Shown here: piece after piece, positions 1-7,728 of the stretch
Layout: each line of letters opens with the position of its first letter
Numbering within the stretch: position 1 is the first letter of the stretch
Translations under genes and position numbers: made by a program
Notes under the pieces: generated by a model
The model's database searches: none
Seen by the model: the letters and a program-made list of their open reading frames with translations, nothing else
Told to the model about the DNA's origin: nothing
Source: Acidimicrobiales bacterium
GTDB taxonomy: Bacteria; Actinomycetota; Acidimicrobiia; Acidimicrobiales; Aldehydirespiratoraceae
Length of the DNA: 44,217 bases
Direction of reading: 5' to 3'
Assembly: GCA_029263215.1 (NCBI GenBank)
Contig: JAJCXY010000030.1
Span: 1 to 44,217 of the forward strand

Positions 1-1
1 T

Positions 2-94
2 GGCCAGGTGTGCTTCACTGGTTGGACCAAGAGAGAGGAGGTGGTCCAGCTGATAGCTAAACGTTCTGTGACCTTGGAGGTGGCTGGCCGCTAG
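2..94 (+). CDS. Possible 3' end of a CDS with a BRCT-like tail (partial)
   Basis: Frame 2 is open from the window edge to a TAG at 92-94 and reads GQVCFTGWTKREEVVQLIA and onward for about 30 residues. The VCFTG followed by a REE-type helix resembles the start of a BRCT domain, but the peptide stops well before a BRCT fold would be complete. It may be a truncated or frameshifted gene end, or chance coding. The terminator at 214-249 lies about 120 nt downstream, which fits a plus-strand gene ending here. The upstream part lies outside the window, so this is a weak call. Confidence 0.2.
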   Translation, partial: GQVCFTGWTKREEVVQLIAKRSVTLEVAGR

Positions 95-432
95 TACAGG
101 CCTGCTGGACTTCCTGGCGAATTCAAGCCACTCACCCCTACGAATCAGGCGGTCGGGAGATCGTCACACCCGGTATTCAAACGCCCTCGTAGGACTCCAG
201 CAAATATCAAAGACAGCCCCGGTGCTCTGGCGCCGGGGCTGTTGCTTTTGAGCACCTCAGCGATGTCAGCCACTCAGATAGGACCCCTTGTCGCTTTCGC
301 CTTCTCAGTTCCGAATTCCAACTCATCGGTGGGGGGCTGCACGTAACCCTCCCCACCGTTCTGGGTTCGACCCGACCTGCGCTCGAACTTCCTCCTGCCC
401 GGCGAGCCGCATCCGCGGGGCCTGCTCGCGGC
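95..432. other. Non-coding stretch with one inverted repeat
   Basis: I see no convincing gene here. Apart from the terminator it holds an 8-bp inverted repeat, CGGTGGGG at 327-334 and CCCCACCG at 351-358 with a 16-nt spacer, lying about 90 nt before the first complete gene. Its role is unknown. I checked for tRNA features and found no cloverleaf. Confidence 0.5.
214..249 (+). terminator. Rho-independent terminator
   Basis: Nine-bp GC-rich stem (CAGCCCCGG at 214-222 with CCGGGGCTG at 233-241) around a 10-nt loop, followed by TTGCTTTTG. It would end a transcript entering from the left. The A-rich flank at 201-213 could give weaker activity on the minus strand. Confidence 0.75.
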
Positions 433-445
433 TACCCTTTGCGCC
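433..445 (+). promoter_or_regulatory. Leaderless-type promoter -10 (TACCCT, 7 nt before ATG)
   Basis: TACCCT at 433-438 fits the actinobacterial -10 pattern TANNNT and is followed by exactly 7 nt before the ATG at 446, so transcription should begin at or next to the start codon. No Shine-Dalgarno sequence is visible. The same arrangement recurs before several other first genes in the window. Confidence 0.55.
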
Positions 446-637
446 ATGGAACGACCGGGCCGCTACGAAGAATTCCGTTACCTCGGCGACAAACGCATCC
501 AGGTGGTTTATGACCTCGATGGGGCCACCGACGCCGAAGTGATCAACTCCCTCGCCAACAGCCCGTGGGGCCAGACCTTCGGTCCCGACTCGCTCGCCGA
601 AGCCCGCAACCGCGGCTACCGGTTCTGGCCGATCTAG
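446..637 (+). CDS. Small hypothetical protein (63 aa)
   Basis: A 63-residue soluble, acidic and aromatic-rich protein beginning MERPGRYEEF and ending YRFWPI. I do not recognise a family. No signal peptide, membrane segment or Cys/His cluster is present. The ATG sits 7 nt after a TACCCT -10 box, which supports this start and suggests leaderless translation. The next gene starts 4 nt after its TAG, so the two form a tight pair. Codon use is high-GC in third positions like the neighbours, which supports it being real. It could be a small accessory to the hydrolase-like protein downstream, but that rests only on adjacency. Confidence 0.65.
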   Translation: MERPGRYEEFRYLGDKRIQVVYDLDGATDAEVINSLANSPWGQTFGPDSLAEARNRGYRFWPI

Positions 638-641
638 CAGA

Positions 642-1433
642 GTGGACCAACGATTCACGGTCGACGGCATCGAGCTGGCGGCCCACCTCGCCCGTCCGGT
701 ACAGCTCCACCCCCGAGCCCAGCCCGGTCTTGTCATCGCCCACGGCTTTCCGGCAGAGGCCGGCGGCGGGGCCAACTCCACCGCCAGCTTCCCGGAGTTC
801 GCCGATCGAGTCGCCACCGAACTGGGATGGGCCGCCTTGGCCTACGCCAGCAGGGGGGTAGGCGAGTCCGGTGGCAACTTCTCGCTCGCGGGCTGGCTCG
901 ACGACCTGAATGGCGCCGTGGCCCACCTGCGCGAGTCGGTAACTGTCGACGGCGTATGGTTAGTCGGCTTCGGCACGGGGGGAGCGTTGGCGGTGCAAGC
1001 CGCAGCAGCCGATCCCGAGATCAACGGTGTGGCGGCGGTTGCCTCGCCTGCCGACTTCGAAGACTGGGCTCGTAGTCCCCGGAAGTTGCTCGTATTGGCT
1101 CGCGAGATGGGGATTGTCCGAGATCATGACTTCCCCGAATCACTCGACCCATGGGCAGAAGGATTGCGGTCGGTGAGAGCGGTCGAAGCGGCGGAACGGT
1201 TGGCGCCTCGCGAGCTATTGGTGATCCACGGCAGCGACGACGACACCGTCCCGGTGTTCGATGCCCGCGCGGTGGCCGATGCGCACGGCTCGGCCGATCT
1301 GAGGATCGTCTATGGCGGGGCTCACCATCTCCGTCACGACCCCAGAGCGATCGCCATGCTGCTCGGGTGGCTCGAGCGCCAGCGGGCGGTTCTCCTCCGC
1401 CGGATCGAATCGACTGATACCGCTACGGGTTAG
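642..1433 (+). CDS. Alpha/beta-hydrolase fold protein lacking the nucleophilic Ser
   Basis: A 263-residue protein with the landmarks of the alpha/beta-hydrolase superfamily: an HGF oxyanion motif (residues 34-36), a strand-loop ASRGVGES (69-76), a nucleophile elbow at 109-113, an acid loop GSDDDTVP (197-204) and a C-terminal GGAHH (225-229). The elbow reads G-F-G-T-G, so the position normally held by Ser, Asp or Cys is Gly111. Asp and His candidates remain. Classical ester or peptide hydrolysis is therefore unlikely unless Thr112 serves, which is not the usual geometry. It may be a non-catalytic or ligand-binding relative. GTG at 642 is the only sensible start, 4 nt after the upstream stop, suggesting translational coupling. 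No signal peptide is seen, so it should be cytoplasmic. Confidence 0.8.
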   Translation: MDQRFTVDGIELAAHLARPVQLHPRAQPGLVIAHGFPAEAGGGANSTASFPEFADRVATELGWAALAYASRGVGESGGNFSLAGWLDDLNGAVAHLRESVTVDGVWLVGFGTGGALAVQAAAADPEINGVAAVASPADFEDWARSPRKLLVLAREMGIVRDHDFPESLDPWAEGLRSVRAVEAAERLAPRELLVIHGSDDDTVPVFDARAVADAHGSADLRIVYGGAHHLRHDPRAIAMLLGWLERQRAVLLRRIESTDTATG

Positions 1434-1525
1434 TGGTGGGTGTCGTGCCCGGAGGGCGGGCCAGCGACCTCAGAAAGTGAGAGGACCGACCGGGGTTCTC
1501 AGCTGGAGACGAGGAGCAAAGGGCC

Positions 1526-1545
1526 GGTTCGAGCTTCGCTCGACC
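1526..1545. terminator. Stem-loop between convergent genes, terminator-like without a T tract
   Basis: GGTTCGAGC (1526-1534) pairs with GCTCGACC (1538-1545) around a TTC loop, with one bulged T, giving 8 bp. It lies in the 213-bp gap between the hydrolase (plus) and the HhH-GPD gene (minus). No run of T follows on either strand, so it may be a U-less actinobacterial terminator or just a stable hairpin. Nothing else is recognisable in the gap. Confidence 0.35.
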
Positions 1546-1646
1546 TGAGTGTACGCAAGGGGTGTGACAGCCAAGAACGAACAGACCCACCACCGGCCGT
1601 GACACCACCACCACCTACCGGCGCGGACACGCGTCCGCAGCCGAGA

Positions 1647-2228
1647 TCACTCGGCCTTGGTTCTGCCCTTCGCCTTCTGCTGCTTCTTCCAGGCCCTGAC
1701 CGTGGCCAGCGACTCCTCGTCGTGGATGTCGGCCACCGAACGTGGGGTGGTGTCGGCGAACGGGCCGGCCATCGTCTCCCACCCCTCCGGCTTCTTCTCG
1801 AACCGCTTCGCCAGGATCGCCACGAAGATCTGTGCCTTCTCCTCGCCATAGCCGGGCAGGGCGAGGAGTCTCTCGAAGAGTCGGTCGCCGCGGCGCACCC
1901 CGCGCCAGACCGCCTCGGCATCACAGTCGTACTCGTCGACGAGGTGCTGGCAGAGCTGCTGGATCCGAGTTGCCATCGATCCTGGGTAGCGATGAAGCGC
2001 CGGCTTCGTCTTCACGAGATCGGCGAAGTCGTCGGGGTTCATGGCCGCGATTTCCGCTGCATCGAGGACGCCACCCAGGCGATCCGTAAGCCGGGCGGGG
2101 CCGATGAACGCCCACTCCATCGGGACCTGCTGATCGAGCAGCATTCCGATCAGCAGGGCCAGAGGCTGGGTGTTGAGAAGTTGATCGGCTTCGGCCTCGC
2201 CGGTTATGTAGAGGGTGCCCCGTCTCAT
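1647..2228 (-). CDS. HhH-GPD-type base excision DNA repair protein (actinobacterial family)
   Basis: A 193-residue protein of the small actinobacterial HhH-GPD family related to DNA glycosylases. The family signature at the N-terminus, LLIGMLLDQQVPMEWAF (about 25-41), is clear, and a helix-hairpin-helix LPGYGEEKA is present at 124-132, the DNA-backbone-binding loop. A Lys-rich tail (KKQQKAKGRTK) ends the protein. The presumed role is recognition or excision of damaged bases; the substrate is unknown. I chose ATG at 2228: the frame is open further upstream, but that part is Ser/Arg/Thr-rich and overlaps aceE, so it looks non-coding. The gene starts 34 nt after the aceE stop and is probably cotranscribed with it, an arrangement without an obvious functional link. 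Confidence 0.85.
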   Translation of the reverse strand: MRRGTLYITGEAEADQLLNTQPLALLIGMLLDQQVPMEWAFIGPARLTDRLGGVLDAAEIAAMNPDDFADLVKTKPALHRYPGSMATRIQQLCQHLVDEYDCDAEAVWRGVRRGDRLFERLLALPGYGEEKAQIFVAILAKRFEKKPEGWETMAGPFADTTPRSVADIHDEESLATVRAWKKQQKAKGRTKAE

Positions 2229-2262
2229 CGCGGCTCGAGGGCAAGTGAGCGAGTTCGAGCGA

Positions 2263-4986
2263 TCATTCGACTGCGTCGGGGTGAGAAGGATTGGGACGAT
2301 CAGGGTCGATGCCGTAGTGGGCGACCGCCGCCCGCACTTCTGCACTGGTGACGTGGCCGTCCTCGGCGAGCGCCGAGAGCACCGCAACGACGAGATGGGC
2401 CGCGTCGACCTCGAAGAACCGGCGAAGGGCCTCGCGTGTGTCGGATCGGCCGAAGCCGTCGGTGCCCAATACATGGAGTGGTCGAGGGGTCCAGCGCGCG
2501 ATCTGATCGGGCACCAATGTCATCCAATCGGATACCGCCACGATCGGGCCGTCGCTGTCGGAGAGACGGCGGGTGACCAAGGGCACGAGAGGGTCGTCGC
2601 TCTGGCTGAGCCGGTTGCGGCGCTCACAATCGAGAGCATCGGTTCGGAGGCGCTTGTAGGACGTGGCACTCCACAACTCCGCGGATACGTCGTGGTGATC
2701 GGCCAGGATTCGTTGGGCTTCGAGAGCGGCGTTCACCGAGGGTCCCGAGAAAAGGACGGTGGCTTTGTGAGAGAGATTCTCACTGCCGACCGGGCCGTCG
2801 CTGAATTTGTAGAGGCCACTGGTGATATCGGTGTTGTCGACGTGATCGGGCCGTGGGGGCTGTTCGTAGTTCTCGTTGTAGATCGTGATGTAGTAGTAGA
2901 TGTCCTCGCCATCGGCGGCGCGCTCGGGATACATGCGTGCCAGTCCGTCCTCGACTATGGCCCCCAACTCGTATGCAAAAGCGGGGTCGTAGGCCTCGCA
3001 CGCAGGCACGGTGGAGGCGAGGATCTGACTGTGGCCGTCCTGGTGCTGTAGGCCCTCGCCCATGAGGGTGGTGCGCCCCGCGGTTGCGCCGAGTAGGAAA
3101 CCACGGGTGCGGGCATCGGCGGCCGCCCAGAGCGAGTCGCCGACCCTCTGGAATCCGAACATCGAATAGAAGGTGAAGAAGGGCACCATCGGCACGCCGG
3201 TGTTGGCATACGACGTGCCTGCTGCGATCCAGCTGGCCACCGAACCACACTCGGTGATTCCTTCTTCGAGGATCTGCCCATCGCTGCTCTCGGAGTAGGA
3301 GAGCAGCAGGGCATGATCGACCGGCTCGTAGAGCTGGCCTCGCGGCGCGTAGATCTTGAACTCCCTGAACAGCGAGTCCATGCCGAACGTACGAGCCTCG
3401 TCGGGCACAATCGGCACCACCCGCTCACCGAACATCTGGTCGCGCAGGAGATCGCGGAGCAGGGCGGTGAACGCCATGGTGGTGGACACCTCGCGACCCG
3501 CGGATCCCTTCTGGAGATCCAGGAACGGGGTTGCGGCGGGCTGGGTGATCGGCCGACGATCGCGAATGACCCGAGTGGGGACGGCTCCGTCGAGCGCGCG
3601 GCGCCGCTCCATCATGTATTGGTATTCCTCGGAGTCCGGAGACGGCCGGAAGTAGGGAGGAATGCCGTCCTCCAGGGCCGATTCGGGAATCATCTCCTCC
3701 ATGTGGATGCGCTGGCGCAGATCGATCAGTTGGGCTTTGGTCATCTTCTTGATCTGGTGGGTGGCGTTGCGCCCTTCGAAGCCCTCACCGAGCGTCCAGC
3801 CCTTCACCGTCTTGGCGAGAATCACTGTGGGCTGGCCGGTCACCTCGCTCGCCGCCTTGAAGGCGGCATAGACCTTCTGGTAGTCGTGGCCGCCGCGAGG
3901 CAGATCGGCGAGCTGGTCGTCGGTGAGGTGCTGGACGAGCTTGCGCAGGCGGGGATCAGGGCCAAAGAAGTGCTCGCGGATATAGGCACCGTCCTCGACG
4001 GCGTAACGCTGGTACTCGCCGTCGACGGTGGTGGCCATCTTGTTGAGGAGTACGCCGTCGACGTCGCGGTGGAGCAGCTCGTCCCACTTCGAACCCCAGA
4101 TGACCTTGATGACGTTCCAGCCCGCGCCCCGGAACACACCCTCCAGTTCCTGGATGACCTTGTCGTTGCCGCGCACCGGCCCGTCGAGGCGCTGAAGGTT
4201 GCAGTTGATGACCCACTTGAGGTTGTCGAGGTCGGAGCGGCCGGCCAGCGCGATGGCGCCCAAGGTCTCGGGCTCGTCGCACTCGCCGTCTCCCAGAAAC
4301 GACCAGACGGTGCTCTGGGAAGTGTCCTCGATGTGGCGTTGATGGAGGTACTTGTTGAAACGAGCGTGATAGATCGAATTGATCGGGCCGAGCCCCATCG
4401 AGACGGTGGGAAACTCCCAGAAGTGCGGCATCAGACGCGGATGGGGATAACTCGACAGGCCGTTGCCGCCGATTTCCATCCTGAACTTGTCGAGTTGTCC
4501 CTCGGTGAGGCGGCCCTCGAGGAAGGCGCGGGCGTAGACGCCCGGCGCGGCGTGGCCCTGGAAGTAGACATGGTCGCCCGCCAACCCGTCTTCCTTGCCA
4601 CGGAAGAAGTGGTTGAAGCCCACCTCGTAGAGCGAGGCACTCGAGGCGAAGGTGGCCAGGTGGCCACCGATACCGTCGGCGAGCTTGTTGGCGCGGATCA
4701 CCATCGCCGCTGCGTTCCAGCGGATGAACGCTCTGATCCGGCGTTCGATCGCCTCGTTGCCGGGAAAGAAGGGCTGCTCTTCGGCGGGAATGGTGTTGAT
4801 GTAGGGAGTGGAAGTGGTGGGAGGAACGCCAACGTTGAGTTCGTTGGCCCTTTCGAGGAGTTTGGCGACGATGTAGCGGGCTCGTGATTGGCCTTGGGAC
4901 GACACCACCGCATCGAGCGAATCGATCCATTCCTTAGTCTCGGTCGGATCGATATCGGGGAGCTGACGCGCGAAATGGTCAATCAT
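2263..4986 (-). CDS. aceE: Pyruvate dehydrogenase E1 component, homodimeric type
   Basis: A 907-residue thiamine-diphosphate enzyme that decarboxylates pyruvate and transfers the acetyl group to the lipoyl arm of E2, in the cytoplasm. Length matches AceE of E. coli and mycobacteria. Visible features include RWNAAAMVIRAN (90-100), GGHLATFASSASLYEVGFNHFFRG (108-130), the ThDP/Mg motif GDGECDE (232-238) through NCN (261-263), and the C-terminal transketolase-like region with VPDEARTFGM. It uses ATG at 4986, only 29-56 nt from the divergent RNase HI gene, so the two share a promoter region. E2, E3 and lipoate synthesis genes lie about 32 kb away at 36470-41064, so the complex is encoded in two places. 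The HhH-GPD gene follows in the same direction. Confidence 0.97.
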   Translation of the reverse strand: MIDHFARQLPDIDPTETKEWIDSLDAVVSSQGQSRARYIVAKLLERANELNVGVPPTTSTPYINTIPAEEQPFFPGNEAIERRIRAFIRWNAAAMVIRANKLADGIGGHLATFASSASLYEVGFNHFFRGKEDGLAGDHVYFQGHAAPGVYARAFLEGRLTEGQLDKFRMEIGGNGLSSYPHPRLMPHFWEFPTVSMGLGPINSIYHARFNKYLHQRHIEDTSQSTVWSFLGDGECDEPETLGAIALAGRSDLDNLKWVINCNLQRLDGPVRGNDKVIQELEGVFRGAGWNVIKVIWGSKWDELLHRDVDGVLLNKMATTVDGEYQRYAVEDGAYIREHFFGPDPRLRKLVQHLTDDQLADLPRGGHDYQKVYAAFKAASEVTGQPTVILAKTVKGWTLGEGFEGRNATHQIKKMTKAQLIDLRQRIHMEEMIPESALEDGIPPYFRPSPDSEEYQYMMERRRALDGAVPTRVIRDRRPITQPAATPFLDLQKGSAGREVSTTMAFTALLRDLLRDQMFGERVVPIVPDEARTFGMDSLFREFKIYAPRGQLYEPVDHALLLSYSESSDGQILEEGITECGSVASWIAAGTSYANTGVPMVPFFTFYSMFGFQRVGDSLWAAADARTRGFLLGATAGRTTLMGEGLQHQDGHSQILASTVPACEAYDPAFAYELGAIVEDGLARMYPERAADGEDIYYYITIYNENYEQPPRPDHVDNTDITSGLYKFSDGPVGSENLSHKATVLFSGPSVNAALEAQRILADHHDVSAELWSATSYKRLRTDALDCERRNRLSQSDDPLVPLVTRRLSDSDGPIVAVSDWMTLVPDQIARWTPRPLHVLGTDGFGRSDTREALRRFFEVDAAHLVVAVLSALAEDGHVTSAEVRAAVAHYGIDPDRPNPSHPDAVE

Positions 4987-5029
4987 GGCCCCATCATCTC
5001 AGGCGGCTCCTGAAAATGTGCGAAACCGA

Positions 5030-5042
5030 TAGGGTCACGACG
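5030..5042 (+). promoter_or_regulatory. Leaderless-type promoter -10 (TAGGGT, 7 nt before GTG)
   Basis: TAGGGT at 5030-5035 followed by 7 nt and then GTG at 5043. This decides the start of the RNase HI fusion: the upstream in-frame ATG at 5016 would lie before the -10 box and so off the transcript. No good -35 hexamer is seen. Confidence 0.55.
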
Positions 5043-6101
5043 GTGGGGCAGGAACCGACGGTCGTCTACACCGATGGCGCGTGCCGGGGCAACCCCGGAC
5101 CCGGCGGATGGGGATGGGTGGTGCCCGAGGGCCCGTGGGCCAACGGCGCCGACCCCGACACCACCAACCAGCGCATGGAACTCCAGGCTGCGCTCGATGC
5201 CCTCCGCACCATCGAGGGTCCCGTGGAGCTCGTCTCGGATTCCACCTACGTCGTCAACTGTTTCCGTGATGGATGGTGGAAGGGCTGGCTCAAACGGGGT
5301 TGGAAGAATTCGAAAAAGGAGCCGGTGGCCAACCGGGACATTTGGGAGCCTCTGATCGAGCTCTACCAGGGTCGGGCTGATGAGATCACGTTTCGCTGGG
5401 TGAAAGGTCATGCCGGCGATGAGTGGAACGACATAGCCGACCGCCTGGCGGTGGAGGCATCTCACACCCAGAAAGGCCGCATGGGGGTTGGCTTGCCACC
5501 CGATCTCGGTGAGGCAGACGACTACCGAAACGGGGGCGCGCAAGCCTCGGTTACCGCGGCGCCGAAGCCCGGACCCGATGGCGTCTTCAGTTCCACCTGG
5601 CGGCCCCACGGTCGTGCAGTGATGGTGCTTGGAATGCAACCGCCTGGTCTGGGGGGATACGACGACAATCCGATACGTCGCGAGGCCCGGCGGCGCCTCG
5701 GTGAGGTGCTGGCCGCGAAGCACCAACTCGACCACGACCTCGTCGTGCTCACCGGTCTTCGACTGGGTGCCGAGACTCTCGCCGCCGAGGTCGCGGCGGA
5801 GGCAGGCATGCCCTACGTGGCCGTGTTGCCCTACCCGGACCCCGACGTGAAGTGGCCCGGCACCGCTCGCCAAACCTTCGCGTCGCTGGTCGAAGGAGCA
5901 CACGCGGTGGTGCGGCTCGAACGGAAATCCCCAGAATCCGCCAAGGCAGCCGGGCAGGCCCTCGATCGCCGAAATGGCTGGCTCCGCAAGGTTTCCGATG
6001 AGGCCGTGGTGGTGTGGGACGGAGCAGATGCGAGGATCGGTCGCCTGATCCGCGATCTCGAACGCGACCTACCCGACGATGTGTGGATCGTGGAGGTCTG
6101 A
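5043..6101 (+). CDS. rnhA: Ribonuclease HI fused to a C-terminal SLOG/YpsA-like domain
   Basis: A 352-residue two-domain protein. Residues about 5-145 are a complete RNase HI: TDGACRGNPGPGGWG with Asp11, MELQAALDAL with Glu46, SDSTYV with Asp66, KGHAGDEWNDIADRLA with His123 and Asp133, so all catalytic acids are present and RNA in RNA-DNA hybrids should be cut. A linker (about 146-190) leads to residues about 192-352, which resemble the DUF1273/YpsA branch of the SLOG Rossmann superfamily: MVLGMQPPGLGGYDDNPIRR, LDHDLVVLTGLRLGAETLAAE, WPGTARQTFASLVEGAHAVV, and DRRNGWLRKVSDEAVVVWDG. SLOG domains bind nucleotides or nucleotide-like ligands. GTG at 5043 was chosen from the TAGGGT -10 box; ATG at 5016 would add 9 residues. 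The fusion suggests that RNase H activity is sensed or steered by a ligand, which is inference. Confidence 0.9.
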   Translation: MGQEPTVVYTDGACRGNPGPGGWGWVVPEGPWANGADPDTTNQRMELQAALDALRTIEGPVELVSDSTYVVNCFRDGWWKGWLKRGWKNSKKEPVANRDIWEPLIELYQGRADEITFRWVKGHAGDEWNDIADRLAVEASHTQKGRMGVGLPPDLGEADDYRNGGAQASVTAAPKPGPDGVFSSTWRPHGRAVMVLGMQPPGLGGYDDNPIRREARRRLGEVLAAKHQLDHDLVVLTGLRLGAETLAAEVAAEAGMPYVAVLPYPDPDVKWPGTARQTFASLVEGAHAVVRLERKSPESAKAAGQALDRRNGWLRKVSDEAVVVWDGADARIGRLIRDLERDLPDDVWIVEV

Positions 6102-6157
6102 GCTCCCGGGGTGATTTCCTCCTGTTGGGGGAATGGACCCCGCTTCGGGCTGGTTGT

Positions 6158-6192
6158 GAACTGAGAGTTCTCGAATCGACAGGAGGCCCAGG
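6158..6192 (+). promoter_or_regulatory. Inverted repeat and strong Shine-Dalgarno before DUF427 gene
   Basis: AGGAGG at 6181-6186 lies 6 nt before GTG 6193 and fixes that start. Upstream, GAACT-GAG-AGTTC (6158-6170) is a perfect 5-bp inverted repeat with a 3-nt centre, a possible small operator or hairpin of unknown role. Confidence 0.5.
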
Positions 6193-6477
6193 GTGGCTAC
6201 AGCAACGTTCAACGGCACCGTGATCGCGCAAAGCGACGACATCGAGGTGGTGGAGGGAAACGCCTACTTCCCGGTCTCATCCCTCGACCAGAAGTACGTG
6301 ACCGAATCCGACCACACCACCGGTTGCCCCTGGAAGGGCACGGCGTCGTACTGGAACGTGGAGGTCGATGGCGAGAAGGCCGAGAACGCGGCCTGGTATT
6401 ACCCCGACGCCAAACCAGGTGCTGAAGCAGTGGTGGGCCGAGTGGCCTTCTACCCCGTGGTCAGGGTTGCTTCCTGA
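6193..6477 (+). CDS. DUF427 domain protein
   Basis: A 94-residue protein of the DUF427 (PF04248) family, recognised from the core TGCPWKGTASYW, the following VEVDGEKAENAAWYYP, and the closing GRVAFYP. Members are widespread in Actinobacteria, Cyanobacteria and plants. No biochemical function is established that I can state with confidence. The GTG start is backed by AGGAGG six bases upstream. It has no signal peptide or membrane segment, so it is cytoplasmic. Its last 17 nt overlap the 3' end of the convergent oxidoreductase gene on the minus strand, and no terminator fits between the two. Confidence 0.88.
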   Translation: MATATFNGTVIAQSDDIEVVEGNAYFPVSSLDQKYVTESDHTTGCPWKGTASYWNVEVDGEKAENAAWYYPDAKPGAEAVVGRVAFYPVVRVAS

Positions 6478-7366
6478 GCAATCTGTGCAACGCAGGCTCA
6501 AGCTCCGGCTGGGCAAACTCGAATCCGCCGGCATGGAGGGCCGCGGGCGAAACATGAGCGCTCGATTCGAGAAGGGTGGCGGTGAGCTCTCGACCCAAAC
6601 GCGCCCACAGCACCGGTTTCGGCGTCGGAAGCAGGGTGGGTCGGCGCAGCACCCGCCCGAGAGTCTGGGCGAAATCCGCGTTGGACACCGGCTCGGGAGC
6701 GGTCAGGTTCACCGGACCCTCCACGGGATGGTCGAGCAGCCAGATGATCGCCGCAACGGCATCTTCGATGGTGATCCAGCTGAGCCACTGATCCCCAGAT
6801 CCGACGCGGCCGCCCAGGCCCAATCGAAAGAAGGGCAACTGCTCGGCGAGAGCGCCGCCGTCGGCGGAGAGCACCACGCCAGTGCGGAGATGAGCGACCC
6901 TCGTGATCGACTCATCGATCGCCGCGGTAGCACCTTCCCATAGGCGGGAGACCTCCGCTGCGAAGCCCTGGCCCGACGAACTCGACTCATCGAGGCGCTC
7001 CTCTCCTCGATCGCCGTAGAACCCGATCGCCGAACCAGACAAGAACACCGCCGGCGGTAAATCCATCGAGGCCGCGGCCCCGGCGAGCAGGCGCGTGCCG
7101 TCGACCCTCGAATCGAGGATCCTCGCCTTCTGCGCCGTGGTCCACCGCTTCGACGCGATGCCCTCGCCGGCGAGATGCACGATCGCCTCGACGCCGAGGA
7201 GATCACGCGGATCGAGTTCGCCCCTCGAAGGCTCCCATCGAATCGAAGGTAGGCCGTCGGGCGGATCTCCCCGCACCAGACGGATCGCATCGTGACCGCA
7301 CTGCCCCAGCTGCTGCACGAGTGCAGTCCCGATGAGTCCGGTCGATCCACTTACCAGTACCCGCAT
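6461..7366 (-). CDS. TIGR01777/SDR39U1-type NAD(P)-dependent epimerase-like oxidoreductase
   Basis: A 301-residue atypical extended short-chain dehydrogenase. The Rossmann start VLVSGSTGLIGTALVQQL (3-20) binds NAD(P). Family marks are the IRWEPS, AIVHLAGEGIASKRWT, LSGSAIGFYGDRG, RTGVVLSADGGAL and SWITIEDAV segments, with a C-terminal DUF1731-like helix region. The substrate of this family is unknown. In Mycobacterium tuberculosis a homologue (Rv2216) sits between dlaT and lipB; here it has been separated from the E2-lipB-lipA group, which lies at 37934-41064. ATG at 7366 is the natural start. It is convergent with the DUF427 gene (17-nt overlap) and divergent from the LapA-like gene. Confidence 0.92.
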   Translation of the reverse strand: MRVLVSGSTGLIGTALVQQLGQCGHDAIRLVRGDPPDGLPSIRWEPSRGELDPRDLLGVEAIVHLAGEGIASKRWTTAQKARILDSRVDGTRLLAGAAASMDLPPAVFLSGSAIGFYGDRGEERLDESSSSGQGFAAEVSRLWEGATAAIDESITRVAHLRTGVVLSADGGALAEQLPFFRLGLGGRVGSGDQWLSWITIEDAVAAIIWLLDHPVEGPVNLTAPEPVSNADFAQTLGRVLRRPTLLPTPKPVLWARLGRELTATLLESSAHVSPAALHAGGFEFAQPELEPALHRLLRKQP

Positions 7367-7435
7367 GGAGCCATCTTCTCATGCCCGTGCTCGAAATCAC
7401 GCGCCCACGACCGGGACGCGACGGTGGGAGAGGTC

Positions 7436-7441
7436 TACGAT
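7436..7441 (+). promoter_or_regulatory. Candidate -10 box TACGAT for the LapA-like gene
   Basis: TACGAT at 7436-7441 fits TANNNT and lies 33 nt before ATG 7475, leaving a short leader with a weak GGGGAAA ribosome-binding sequence. No clear -35 is seen. Confidence 0.35.
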
Positions 7442-7474
7442 TCCGGTCAAGGCCACCAGAGACCGGGGAAACCG

Positions 7475-7720
7475 ATGACCGATGAGCAACTGACCGAGGA
7501 GTCGAGCGGACGGAGCGGGCTGGGGAAGCTCATCGTCGTGGCGATCGTCGCGGTTGCTCTCGCCGCCTTCGTGGTGCAAAACACCGACGACACCCCGGTG
7601 ACCTGGCTGATGTTCGACGAGTCGGCACCGCTATGGGTAGTGATCGTCATTTCGGCGGTGGCCGGAGCTGTGCTGAGCGAGGCAGCCGGATGGCTGATTC
7701 GCCGCAGCCGTCGCCGCTGA
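7475..7720 (+). CDS. LapA-family (DUF1049) inner-membrane protein
   Basis: An 81-residue protein with two membrane helices: about 19-36 (KLIVVAIVAVALAAFVV) and about 52-70 (LWVVIVISAVAGAVLSEAAG), joined by QNTDDTPVTWLMFD and ended by RRSRRR. The FVVQN.D.TPV.WL segment is the hallmark of the LapA/YciS (DUF1049) family, small membrane proteins linked in other bacteria to envelope assembly. ATG at 7475 was chosen over earlier in-frame codons because the upstream peptide is non-conserved in appearance and lies before the TACGAT box. It ends 8 nt before the stop of the LAFTG protein on the other strand. Confidence 0.8.
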   Translation: MTDEQLTEESSGRSGLGKLIVVAIVAVALAAFVVQNTDDTPVTWLMFDESAPLWVVIVISAVAGAVLSEAAGWLIRRSRRR

Positions 7721-7728
7721 ACGACGAC

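Noticed and set aside
3313-4887. A 524-codon open frame on the plus strand across aceE
   Set aside because: Exactly antisense to the conserved aceE gene; the protein has no recognisable domain and is a by-product of high-GC codon use.
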